DNA of 64,000 nucleotides. It comes from Saccharopolyspora phatthalungensis (lineage in GTDB: Bacteria; Actinomycetota; Actinomycetes; Mycobacteriales; Pseudonocardiaceae). Numbering within the stretch: position 1 is the first letter of the stretch; every line of letters begins with the position of its first letter. The stretch spans positions 1,178,001 to 1,242,000 of the forward strand of contig NZ_JACHIW010000002.1 of assembly GCF_014203395.1 (NCBI RefSeq), given 5' to 3'. The translations under genes and the position numbers were made by a program. This document shows positions 24,851-32,252 of the stretch, one piece after another. A model generated the notes under the pieces. That model had not been told where the DNA came from, did not search any database, and saw only the letters and a list, made by a program, of their open reading frames with translations.

Positions 24851-25923
24851 GCCTGCACCTGGTCGCGCACCGGTCGGCCGAGCCGACGAACGTCCGCGGC
24901 TGCGAACGCGATGCCCACCTTCTGTCCCGGGACGAAGTCGCCCTGCGACGGCGCCAACTCGGCCAGCAGCTCGCGGCCCGTCACCGTGGTCACCCCGACC
25001 CGCAGTGATTTGCCGGTGAAGCTCGCGGTGCGCACGACACCCGTGCCGCGGGAGGTGACGTCGTCCAGGGCGACGAACCGAAGATCCTCCGGGCGGACGG
25101 CGAATGCTTCGAGACCGTCGCCGTCGACGTCCGGGAAGGCGACGCCGTCAACCGAGTCCCCCACCGGCCCGTCGAAGATATTGTTTTCGCCGATGAAGTC
25201 GGCGACGAACCGGTTGCGGGGCGCTTCGTACAACTCGCGGCCGCTGCCGACCTGCTCGATGACGCCGGCGTTCAGCACGGCGATCTGGTCGGCCAACTCC
25301 ATCGCCTCGGCCTGGTTGTGCGTGACGCAGAGGAAGGTCGTACCGGTTTCCTGCTGCCAGGTCCGCAGCTCGCGGCGCATCCGCAGTTGCAGGCTCAGAT
25401 CCAGCGCGCTCAACGGCTCGTCGAGGAGCAGCACGTCCGGGCGGCGGACCAGCGAACGGGCAATCGCGACGCGCTGGCGCTGCCCACCGGAGAGCGTGGC
25501 CGGGGAACGGTCGCCGTAGCCTTCCATCGCGACGAGCTCCAGCATTTCCGCGACGCGCCGCCGCACCACGGACTTCGGCATGTTCCGCTGGGTGCGCAGG
25601 CCGAAGCCGATGTTCTCGGCGACGTTCATGTGCGGGAACAGCGCTCCGCTCTGGAAGACGAGATTCGTTGGCCTGCGGTGCGCCGGGGTCCGGGTGTGGT
25701 CGATTCCGCCGATCCGCAGCGTGCCCTCGTCCGGGACGTCCAGCCCGGCGATGATCCGCAGCAGCGTCGTCTTCCCGCAGCCCGACGGCCCGAGCAGGCA
25801 GAAGAAACTGCTGGCCGGGATCGTGACGTCGACCGCGGCGAGGACCGTATTGCCGCCGAAACGACGGGTCAACCCGCGGGCCTCGACCGAGCTGGCACCG
25901 AATCCGGCTGTCTGACCAGCCAT
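24847..25923 (-). CDS. ABC transporter ATPase, PotA type
   Basis: A 358-aa ATPase: Walker A GPSGCGKTT, Q-loop LVFQSGALFPHM, signature LSGGQRQRV, Walker B DVLLLDEPLSALD, switch His in CVTHNQAEAMEL, and a C-terminal TOBE region (from about 270) typical of PotA-type importers. The ATG at 25923 overlaps the TAA of the substrate-binding protein gene by one base; an upstream in-frame ATG at 25953 would lie inside that gene and is less likely. Confidence 0.92.
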   Translation of the reverse strand: MAGQTAGFGASSVEARGLTRRFGGNTVLAAVDVTIPASSFFCLLGPSGCGKTTLLRIIAGLDVPDEGTLRIGGIDHTRTPAHRRPTNLVFQSGALFPHMNVAENIGFGLRTQRNMPKSVVRRRVAEMLELVAMEGYGDRSPATLSGGQRQRVAIARSLVRRPDVLLLDEPLSALDLSLQLRMRRELRTWQQETGTTFLCVTHNQAEAMELADQIAVLNAGVIEQVGSGRELYEAPRNRFVADFIGENNIFDGPVGDSVDGVAFPDVDGDGLEAFAVRPEDLRFVALDDVTSRGTGVVRTASFTGKSLRVGVTTVTGRELLAELAPSQGDFVPGQKVGIAFAAADVRRLGRPVRDQVQA

Positions 25924-27038
25924 TAGATGTGGGCCTTGACCTGGTCGTTCCACGCGGTCGTCGCGGTCGGGATGCTGGCGACGAGGGCGGTCCAGTCGAG
26001 CTGGATGGCCTTCTCAACCGTTTCGAGCTGAAAGCTCGGCCGGTCGGCGTACTTCGGGTCGAGCGACGCGCCTTTCACGAGCGGAAGAGTGGCGGTGGCG
26101 TTGCAGTAGGCACTGACGTTCTCCGGCGAGAACATCTTGTTCATCAGCTGCGCGGAAGCGTCGACTTGGGCGTCGCTGGAACCCTTGACGATCTGAAACC
26201 CCTCGGGGAAGGCCATCACGCCCTCGGATGGGACGGCGAAGCCGATCGGGTCCCCGGCCTGGATCCAGGGCTCGGCCACACCCTGGAAACCGGGTGCGAT
26301 GACGACCTCGCCGGAATTGAGCTGCTGGCGCAGCGCGTCGATGGAGGAGATAAAGCCGCGGAACTGGCCTGCCTTAGCCGCGTTGGAGAACACGTCGATG
26401 CCGGGCTTGAGGTTCGACTCGCTCCCGCCGTTGAGCTTCGCGATCACCGGCAGCGCGTTGACGCTGAACGACGGCGCGTCCCAGGTAGTGACCTTACCCC
26501 GGTTGGCGGCGGCGAACAGGTCCATCCAGGACCTCGGCGGCGTCGGAAACGCCTTCTTGTTGTAGACCAGTCCCATGGCGTCCATGACCAGGTAGGCGCC
26601 CTGGCGGTCGGCGACCTGGTACTTCGGCAGCACCTGGTCGATCGCGGTGACCGACTTCGGCACGGGCAGCCACAAGTCCTTGTCGTTGCCCTGGGAAAAG
26701 CTCTGCGCGTTGAAGAATCCGAGGTTGAGCAGCGGGTGTGACGCGTTGATCTGCACCGATGAGACGAGCTTGGGGAACGTGTCGGCGTTCGTTCCCTCGA
26801 TGTACTTGACACGCACCCCGCTCGCCGAGGCGAACGCGTTGCCGACCTCCTGCGGCACCTTCCCCTGCGCGCCCGCCCAGTGGAACATCGTGATCTCTGT
26901 CCCGGCGGCATCGCCCGCCGACGCGGGCGACTTGCCGGGAGTTCCGCACGCGCCGAGAGCCGTTGTGGCTCCTGCCGCAGCGCCCGTGAGGGCTGCGACG
27001 CGGAGGAAATCACGCCGCGTCATGGAGAAGTTGTTCAT
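25923..27038 (-). CDS. Extracellular substrate-binding lipoprotein (spermidine/putrescine type)
   Basis: A 371-aa secreted binding protein. The N-terminus carries a twin-arginine motif, TRRDFLRVA, a hydrophobic stretch and a lipobox-like LGAC, so it is probably Tat-exported and lipidated. The body is a family 1 polyamine-type binding fold (EITMFHWAGAQGKVPQEVGN, YIEGTNADTFPKLVSS, MGLVYNKKAFPTPPRSWMDL). It is the first gene of the long operon and the part that determines what is imported; the ligand cannot be read from sequence. GAGGAG precedes the ATG at 27038. Confidence 0.9.
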   Translation of the reverse strand: MNNFSMTRRDFLRVAALTGAAAGATTALGACGTPGKSPASAGDAAGTEITMFHWAGAQGKVPQEVGNAFASASGVRVKYIEGTNADTFPKLVSSVQINASHPLLNLGFFNAQSFSQGNDKDLWLPVPKSVTAIDQVLPKYQVADRQGAYLVMDAMGLVYNKKAFPTPPRSWMDLFAAANRGKVTTWDAPSFSVNALPVIAKLNGGSESNLKPGIDVFSNAAKAGQFRGFISSIDALRQQLNSGEVVIAPGFQGVAEPWIQAGDPIGFAVPSEGVMAFPEGFQIVKGSSDAQVDASAQLMNKMFSPENVSAYCNATATLPLVKGASLDPKYADRPSFQLETVEKAIQLDWTALVASIPTATTAWNDQVKAHI

Positions 27039-27120
27039 GTGCGATCTCCTCAGCAAGCGAAAATCTGGCCCGATCCGGACCGCGTCGGCCACATCCACCA
27101 GGACGTTCAGGGCATGAAGA

Positions 27121-27144
27121 TTCGCATACGAAGTCGCATACGAC
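27121..27144. promoter_or_regulatory. Back-to-back 12-bp palindromes upstream of the uptake/hydantoinase operon
   Basis: TTCGCATACGAA (27121-27132) and GTCGCATACGAC (27133-27144) abut exactly. Each has 4-bp arms around the same CATA core, giving the direct repeat TCGCATACGA at 12-bp spacing. They lie 83-106 bases before the first gene of the operon. A GntR/FCD dimer site is the natural reading. Confidence 0.6.
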
Positions 27145-27457
27145 AACCATGGAGGACAGACTGACCACAGTCTGAGAACGCGCGAGGGTCCGCAATATCA
27201 CCGCTACACGGACGAAACCTTGCCGCTTTGCCGAGGTTCGGTCGGTGGATCATTCGATGACCCGGTCATGAACGGAGAGCATCCGGCGGAATACGCTGAG
27301 CCACGCCGGCGGATTGATTCTCCGCGTCGTTAAAAGGCAGCGGGCACGACCCGAGACAACATCTACAAAGTCCACAATGGACTATTTCGGCACATGCCGG
27401 GCACCGCGAGAGGTCGCTATGCGCGGTCATTGCTCGGTTGGCCGTGCCGACGGGATG
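27145..27457. other. Intergenic region with a further dyad, no gene
   Basis: Between the operon promoter region and the 3' end of the second GntR gene. It contains CAGACTG-ACCA-CAGTCTG (27157-27174), a perfect 7-bp-arm dyad close to the tandem palindromes, and otherwise nothing I can support as a gene. Confidence 0.45.
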
Positions 27458-28138
27458 TCAGTCCGCGAGGATGCCGTCGCGTTTGAGCGCGGCAACGACC
27501 TGATGGCTTTCCTGCTGGACGTGCTCGCGGCTGGCGAGATCGGCCTCGGCCTCGTTGCCGGCGCGCAGCGCGGCGATGATGCGGCTGTGGCCACGGTTCG
27601 CCTCGGGGCTTGCGGCCGCGGCCAGGCTGTACACCTCGCGGGGCAGGTTGTGCGAGAGCTGTCGCAGGACCGACAGGGTCCGGCGGCTCGCCCCGGTCTT
27701 GTTGATGAGCGTGTGGAACTCCCAGTTCAGGTCGTGCAGCAGATCCGGGTCGTCGTTGGAGCTCATCTGGGCATGCAGTTCATCGAGCCGGTCGAGCACG
27801 GGTTCGGTGATCCGCCGGACCGCTCCCGCCGCGGCGAGCCCCTGGGCCATCCCGTAGAGCCGGTAGTGGTCGGTGATGTCCTCGGACCGGATCGGGACGA
27901 CGAACGTGCCACGATGCGTTTCGGAGGAGACCAAGCCATCCGCCTCAAGGGTGATCAGGGCCTCGCGGACCGGGAGCCGGCTCACGCCGAGCTCTTCGGC
28001 GATGGCGTCCTGGGGAACGCGCTGCTCGGCCTTGAGCCTGCCGTCGAAGATCATCGTCCGGATGTGCTCGGCCACCTCGGCACTCATGGCACGCCGCTGC
28101 ATGCGGGGGCCAGCGCCTGTGCGAGCCCGTCCGGCCAT
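27458..28138 (-). CDS. GntR-family regulator, FCD type
   Basis: A 226-aa protein: winged HTH at about 17-80 (EVAEHIRTMIFDGRLKAEQR, AEELGVSRLPVREALITLEA) and an FCD C-terminal domain with DLNWEFHTLINKTG and the metal-ligand His region. The ATG at 28138 follows AAGGAGATCTGGG. It lies between the uptake/hydantoinase operon and the divergent NIPSNAP gene and could regulate either. It is distinct from the GntR encoded at 14767-15426. Confidence 0.88.
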   Translation of the reverse strand: MAGRARTGAGPRMQRRAMSAEVAEHIRTMIFDGRLKAEQRVPQDAIAEELGVSRLPVREALITLEADGLVSSETHRGTFVVPIRSEDITDHYRLYGMAQGLAAAGAVRRITEPVLDRLDELHAQMSSNDDPDLLHDLNWEFHTLINKTGASRRTLSVLRQLSHNLPREVYSLAAAASPEANRGHSRIIAALRAGNEAEADLASREHVQQESHQVVAALKRDGILAD

Positions 28139-28517
28139 CCCAGATCTCCTTCGTCCGCCTTGCGATATTGGATAAACTATCACCTTGCCCGCGAAGAAGT
28201 TCCGCAAGTGGCGCGAGGATCACCGATGCCGCACATCAGCAGGCCCGCCCTAACGGGCGAAATTATATATTTGATACAAATTTTCCTTCTGGCGCCCGGG
28301 TGACGATCAAGGAGGTGAGGTGACCCGCAGCCGCCCCGTCAGCCTAGATTTGACCAAATAACCGCTGATACGGCCGCTCGTCGCCGACCACCACGTCGTC
28401 CAGGTTACCCTTCTCGCGCTTGACTGCCAGCGACACGAGCGCGAAACTCAAGGACAGATCTGATCATATATACTGTTTTTCGGGTCGACCGATCCACCGC
28501 CTTCTTTGAGGACAGCC
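28139..28517. other. Divergent promoter region with AT-rich operator-like sites
   Basis: It separates the GntR gene from the NIPSNAP gene. It holds the near-palindrome at 28168-28184, a half-matching TTGATACAAATTTT at 28271-28284, and the strikingly AT-rich TATATATTTGATACAAATT. On the minus strand at 28344-28459 there is a short coding-like tail (NLDDVVVGDERPYQRLFGQI then stop), probably the end of a deleted gene. Confidence 0.45.
28168..28184. promoter_or_regulatory. GATA-N3-TATC operator-like dyad before the GntR gene
   Basis: TTGGATAAACTATCACC contains GGATA-AAC-TATC with near-symmetric flanks, about 30 bases upstream of the GntR start. It resembles the perfect TTGATA-CAT-TATCAA dyad at 41841-41855, which suggests the same regulator could bind both. 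Confidence 0.4.
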
Positions 28518-29129
28518 GTGAAGTATGAACTCGCCACCCTCGACCTTCAGCAGATTTGGGATGTTCCCAAGGCCCTCCCCCGCCTGGAGGCCTACACGGC
28601 CGCGTCGTCCGGTGTGCTGCTCGGGTGCTGGGAAACCGATATAGGCGAGATCGGCGGACGGCTGCTCGTACTCCGGAGCTTCGAGCACGACGATGACCTT
28701 CTCGCCGAACGTCGACGCGTCCTGACCAGTCCCGACCCGTTCGGGATCGGCGAACACCTCCGCGGGTTCGCGGTCTCGTCCTACGAGGCGTTCCCCTTCT
28801 TGCCGCCCGTTGAGTCCGGCGAGTTCGGCAGTGTCTACGAATTCCGGACCTACGAGCTCAAGATCGGTGGCCTGACGCCGACGATGGAAGGCTGGCGGGA
28901 CGCCGTGCCCGCCCGCACCGAGATGTACCCGCTGACGGTGGCGATGTATGCGCTCGACGGTGTCCCGCGCATCACGCATATCTGGCCGTTTCGCGACCTG
29001 AACGACCGTCTCGCGATCCGCCGAGAGTCCTACCGCAAGGGCATCTGGCCGCCGAAGGGCGGGCCGGAGAACATCGCACGGGCCACCTCGACCATCGCGA
29101 TCCCGACGCCGTTCTCCCCATTGCATTGA
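28518..29129 (+). CDS. NIPSNAP-family protein
   Basis: A 203-aa protein with the NIPSNAP dimeric alpha-beta barrel signature SVYEFRTYELKIGGLTPTME and later PRITHIWPFRDLNDRLAIRR. These small proteins often accompany catabolic gene sets; the reaction is usually unknown. The GTG at 28518 follows GAGG at seven bases and is preferred to a TTG four codons earlier. It is followed on the same strand by the YCII-like gene. Confidence 0.82.
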   Translation: MKYELATLDLQQIWDVPKALPRLEAYTAASSGVLLGCWETDIGEIGGRLLVLRSFEHDDDLLAERRRVLTSPDPFGIGEHLRGFAVSSYEAFPFLPPVESGEFGSVYEFRTYELKIGGLTPTMEGWRDAVPARTEMYPLTVAMYALDGVPRITHIWPFRDLNDRLAIRRESYRKGIWPPKGGPENIARATSTIAIPTPFSPLH

Positions 29130-29167
29130 CCACAGCGACGGCCCAGTTGGGCGGCCAGTGCGGCTGC

Positions 29168-29201
29168 TCCGCCGGAGACGGGACATTCCGTCTCCGGCGG
29201 A
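29168..29201 (+). terminator. 14-bp perfect hairpin between NIPSNAP and YCII genes
   Basis: TCCGCCGGAGACGG (29168-29181) pairs perfectly with CCGTCTCCGGCGGA (29188-29201) around a 6-base loop. It starts 38 bases past the NIPSNAP stop. No T-run follows, so it may be a GC-type terminator or an RNA-stabilising stem. Confidence 0.6.
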
Positions 29202-29256
29202 CGCCCGGTGCGGCACGTCCGGCCGTGCCGTCGTGCCACCACCGAAAGGAATTGAC

Positions 29257-29610
29257 ATGGCCATCTTCTTCGTCCGCTTCGAACACCCCGACGAGGACGG
29301 CTGGCAGCGCTGGCTCGGACCCCATGTGGACTGGATCCGCGAGCAGGTCGAGCGGCGCGTCGTGCTGGCCTCGGGCCCCTCGCTCGGCACACCGGTGCGG
29401 CAGGGCCTGCTGGTGATGCGGGCCCAGGACGAAACGGCCCTGCGTGCCATCCTCACGACCGATCCCTTCTGGGAACACGGCATCATCGAAAACCTCCAGA
29501 TCACCGGGTGGGACCCGGTCTTCGGTTCGCTCAAAGAGTTTTCGAGCACTCCGGGTGAGGTCGAGCTCGATGCACTGGTCTCCCGGCCCACACCCGGCGA
29601 TCATGGATAA
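29257..29610 (+). CDS. YCII-related small protein
   Basis: A 117-aa protein: MAIFFVRFEHPDEDGWQRWL at the start, then VVLASGPSLGTPVRQGLLVM and DPFWEHGIIENLQITGWDPV, which match the YCII fold with its conserved His/Asp pair region. YCII proteins include dehydrochlorinase-like and isomerase-like members. AAAGGA precedes the ATG. It probably belongs with the NIPSNAP gene. Confidence 0.78.
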   Translation: MAIFFVRFEHPDEDGWQRWLGPHVDWIREQVERRVVLASGPSLGTPVRQGLLVMRAQDETALRAILTTDPFWEHGIIENLQITGWDPVFGSLKEFSSTPGEVELDALVSRPTPGDHG

Positions 29611-29639
29611 CGCGCCGTCATGCGGCACCCCGCTTGGCC

Positions 29640-29870
29640 GACCTGGTCAAGGATGCGCTGACGATCCCGACAATGGCAGGTCCCCCGGCGCGGCGGGGTC
29701 GGTTGCGGCGAATGCCGCACTTCGGCCCCGCCACGTTCACCGAGTCGTGCCGCGCCGGAGGCTGGGCCTTGATCGGGCTCCTCCAGCGGAGGCAGATGCG
29801 CGGGACGTTCCCTCAGATCATCGCTTTCGGCCAGCAACAGCAGCGGTTGGCGCGTCTTCGCTGAGCCGGT
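29640..29870 (+). pseudogene. Remnant of an IS3-type transposase integrase core
   Basis: The plus strand reads ADLVKDALTI and then, across a frame disturbance, FGPATFTESCRAGGW, which resembles the DALxxA and ...FTExCRxxG segments of IS3-family OrfB proteins. The catalytic Asp/Glu context is destroyed and no terminal repeats are visible. Identification is tentative. Confidence 0.3.
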
Positions 29871-29879
29871 CCAGCTCTT

Positions 29880-30043
29880 CCAACTTTTGCGAGGACGCGG
29901 ATCTACGCGCCGCGTTGGCGAACTACGACTTCGCCGCCGTGCGGCAGCAGACCGTCCTGTCCCAAATCCAGCTCGCCGACCTGCTCGGCTTGCGTCGGAC
30001 AGGGCCGATGCGACACACGCACTCGCCTTGTAGTCGTGCGTAA
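29880..30043 (+). pseudogene. Remnant of an XRE helix-turn-helix gene
   Basis: The frame contains EDADLRAALANYDFAAV and then VLSQIQLADLLGL, the start of an actinobacterial XRE regulator, followed by unrelated residues and a stop at 30043. Only the first helices of the HTH survive. The stretch 30044-30216 to its right shows no supported gene. It lies beside three intact XRE-TPR genes of the opposite strand. Confidence 0.4.
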
Positions 30044-30216
30044 GGGCGTACTCTCGTAGCGCGTCGTCGACGCAGAGTTTGCTGGCCCGAGGACAGGGGC
30101 AGTTGTGCGACATCCCCTCGAACTGCCACCGCGTCGGGCCTCGAAAGCGCCAGGCTTTTGCTCGTGAACAAACCCGAGGTCATATACCCACACGATGCGG
30201 GCCATCGTCGCCGCTG

Positions 30217-30381
30217 TCACGAGGCACCCGCCTGCTGTGGCGTTGGCGACTCCTGCGCAGGATGACCCCGCTCGTGCTCCGCCACAGCGTCCCGATAGCG
30301 GTCCTCGAACTCGCATCCTTGCACGCTGCACCGGTAGACGAATTTCACGGCCGTCCCCGGTTTGTTAACCCTCTCAGGCAT
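30217..30381 (-). CDS. 54-aa Cys/His protein, possible zinc finger
   Basis: The minus strand from ATG 30381 encodes MPERVNKPGTAVKFVYRCSV and continues with a C-x4-C pair (CSVQGC) and, 19 residues on, HERGH (H-x3-H), a C2H2-finger-like arrangement. The C-terminal tail is Gln/Pro/Ala-rich. No strong ribosome site is seen. It lies 61 bases downstream of the first XRE-TPR gene on the same strand, separated by an inverted repeat. Too short for many gene finders; function unknown. Confidence 0.5.
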   Translation of the reverse strand: MPERVNKPGTAVKFVYRCSVQGCEFEDRYRDAVAEHERGHPAQESPTPQQAGAS

Positions 30382-30412
30382 GGCCCAAAGCTATGAACGA
30401 TCGAAAGCTCGG

Positions 30413-30431
30413 GCTTAACAGCCAGTTAAGC
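30413..30431 (-). terminator. GCTTAAC-N5-GTTAAGC dyad after XRE gene 1
   Basis: A perfect 7-bp-arm dyad starts 11 bases after the stop of the leftward XRE gene. Related dyads follow the other two XRE genes at the same distance. Without a clear T-run, a terminator is only one reading; a protein-binding site is another. Confidence 0.45.
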
Positions 30432-30442
30432 AGCTCCCAGGA

Positions 30443-31642
30443 TCACCCGGTTGGGGCGACGCCCATGCGATACGCGAGGCCGCGCAAGTCGCGTCCTCCG
30501 GCCTGCCGGTTTGCCATAGCCAGCAGATCGGTCACGGTTTCTCGCACAAAAACGTTGCTGCGCACTTTCTGAGGTGCCAGCGTTTCGGCCCGCAGTAGGG
30601 CCGCTAACCCGTCCTCGCGGGTCTTGCGCTCGGAGAGCAGGGCGCGCCCGTAGTCGATCCAATACGCAGCTTGCCGGGACCGCGAGACGGTTCCCGGACG
30701 CACCGAATCGGCGATCTCCGCGACCCGCGCCCCTTCGCCAAGCTCGACGCCGATCGATACTCGCCAGATTCCGACATTGGTCCTGCCAAAGTTCGTCTGG
30801 CACCAAGGGCTCACGTCGGCATCAATCAATTCCGCCAGGGACGCGGCCTCCGCAAGATGAGTTTGCGCTGTGTCTGCGTCGCCCTGCGACGCTGCCGCCA
30901 GCGCCGCAGTCAGGTTCGCCATCCCGCGAACCTCTGGGCGTGAGGCGGGAGCAATGTCGGCGGCTCCCACCGCGAGTTCGTATTGCCGGGGGCGGTTAGC
31001 CCCGCTGAGGACCTGCGCACGCTGGTAAGCAGCGTACGAGGTCCACACTGGATCGCCGAGTTCCTCAGCAGCTCCGCGCATTCGGTCCACGGCTAGGGTT
31101 GGCAGCCCGGCGAAGCGGAGATCGTGTGCGAGGTACGCAGCCGCCTTGTAGGCAGCGATCAACCCGACTAGTGCGGACCTGCGGTGCTCCGTATCGGTCT
31201 CTGCCGCTGCGAGGAGGTCACGAATCAGTCCAGGTAGTAGGGCTCCCTGCGCCGCGTAATCGGCGTTGGGACGGAGCGTCCGGTTGAGCCGGTCCAGGTC
31301 GGCCGCTACTTCCGGCCACGGCCTGGGCGGCACGTCGGGAACCTCGCCTACCCACCAGCTGGTCACCGCGTCCTCGATAGCGGTCATGGCCGCTATGACC
31401 TCGACCGAGGCTGCCCGCGAGGGCTCGCGGGGTTGGTCGGTCAGATCGACTGGGGAGACCCGCAAGGCTTGCGCTATGGCTTCCAACACGGACCGTTTGG
31501 TCACTGGCCGTAGACCGCGCTCAATCATGCTCAGGTACGCCCCCGTCACGCCCGCCAGCTCGGCCGTAGCGGTGAGGCTCATACCACGCCATGTGCGGAT
31601 CTCCCTGACCCGCCGTCCGATGTGCGCGTCTTCCACGTCCAC
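30443..31642 (-). CDS. XRE regulator with TPR-like C-terminal region (paralogue 1)
   Basis: A 399-aa protein if started at GTG 31642, the position equivalent to the ATG of the other two paralogues. Residues about 6-65 are an XRE HTH (RRVREIRTWRGMSLTATAEL, AYLSMIERGLRPVTKRSV). The remaining 330 residues are helical repeats of TPR type and end in the shared motif DLRGLAYRMGVAPTG. Such regulators bind DNA through the HTH and sense a peptide or other ligand in the TPR region, as in RRNPP proteins (known of the fold; not shown here). Most divergent of the three copies. Its leader differs from the other two. Confidence 0.82.
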   Translation of the reverse strand: MDVEDAHIGRRVREIRTWRGMSLTATAELAGVTGAYLSMIERGLRPVTKRSVLEAIAQALRVSPVDLTDQPREPSRAASVEVIAAMTAIEDAVTSWWVGEVPDVPPRPWPEVAADLDRLNRTLRPNADYAAQGALLPGLIRDLLAAAETDTEHRRSALVGLIAAYKAAAYLAHDLRFAGLPTLAVDRMRGAAEELGDPVWTSYAAYQRAQVLSGANRPRQYELAVGAADIAPASRPEVRGMANLTAALAAASQGDADTAQTHLAEAASLAELIDADVSPWCQTNFGRTNVGIWRVSIGVELGEGARVAEIADSVRPGTVSRSRQAAYWIDYGRALLSERKTREDGLAALLRAETLAPQKVRSNVFVRETVTDLLAMANRQAGGRDLRGLAYRMGVAPTG

Positions 31643-31949
31643 GAGATCACCGTCCTCGGCGTAAACACCTTCCTGCCCAGCGTACTTTGAACGCCGCAAG
31701 GGCCGATACCCGCGGATGAGCACGAGTTCGATCACGCACGTGCGTGGTTGCGGGAGGCTCGGATTGGTCCGATGCCGCCGATCGCGGCCGAGGTGGGTGT
31801 TTGATGTGGAACCCCTTGGGGACGTTTTGCTCCCCTCGGGGATCTGTCGAATCGGCCCCGAGGGCGTCCTGCTATCTGGTCGCATGCTTGTCGCGAACGT
31901 AGGCCGCTGTGTCGGCCAGCAGTACCGCTGCCTTGGTGTTCGGCCTGGT
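31643..31949. promoter_or_regulatory. Leader region of XRE gene 1
   Basis: It contains the perfect 14-bp palindrome CACGCACGTGCGTG (31733-31746), about 90 bases before the gene start, and farther upstream two GC-rich hairpin-like stretches (CCCCTTGGGG and CTCCCCTCGGGG). These recall the structured leaders of paralogues 2 and 3 without matching them. Confidence 0.4.
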
Positions 31950-32180
31950 TGGCGGCCGAATGGGCGCGGGCGGCGAACCCGGACGTCGCCGAGGCGGATG
32001 TTGGTTGCGTTCGCCTGCTGGAGGCGAATGGCTGCTGATCGACTGGGACGGCACCTGCATCGGCCCTCGCGGGCTGGACCTGCTCACCGGCATTCCCAAC
32101 CATTCCCACGAGTCTGAGGCGGGCCGGTCCCGGTTCCTGACCGCTTATGGCTACACGGCAGTCCCTGGCTTGTCGACTTT
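31950..32180 (+). pseudogene. Remnant of an aminoglycoside-phosphotransferase-family gene
   Basis: After a frame break near 32015 the plus strand reads WLLIDWDGTCIGPRGLDLLT, then HESEAGRSRFLTAYGY. The IDWD motif is the metal-binding DxD-like segment of APH/choline-kinase-type phosphotransferases, and the following helix is also typical. The upstream catalytic HGDxxxxN part is missing, so the gene is a broken C-terminal piece. Confidence 0.5.
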
Positions 32181-32222
32181 CTCGGGCATGACCGGAAAGA
32201 CTATGAATGATCAGCCGCAGCA

Positions 32223-32241
32223 CCTTAACTGCTTGTTAAGG
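32223..32241 (-). terminator. CCTTAAC-N5-GTTAAGG dyad after XRE gene 2
   Basis: A perfect 7-bp-arm dyad 11 bases past the stop of the second XRE gene. The surrounding sequence, including TGATCAGCCGCAGC next to it, also recurs after paralogue 3. Confidence 0.45.
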
Positions 32242-32252
32242 CACGAGCAGGA

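Noticed and set aside
27458..28303. Plus-strand frame opposite the GntR gene
   Set aside because: It mirrors the GntR coding strand; the minus strand has the HTH, the FCD domain and an AAGGAG site.
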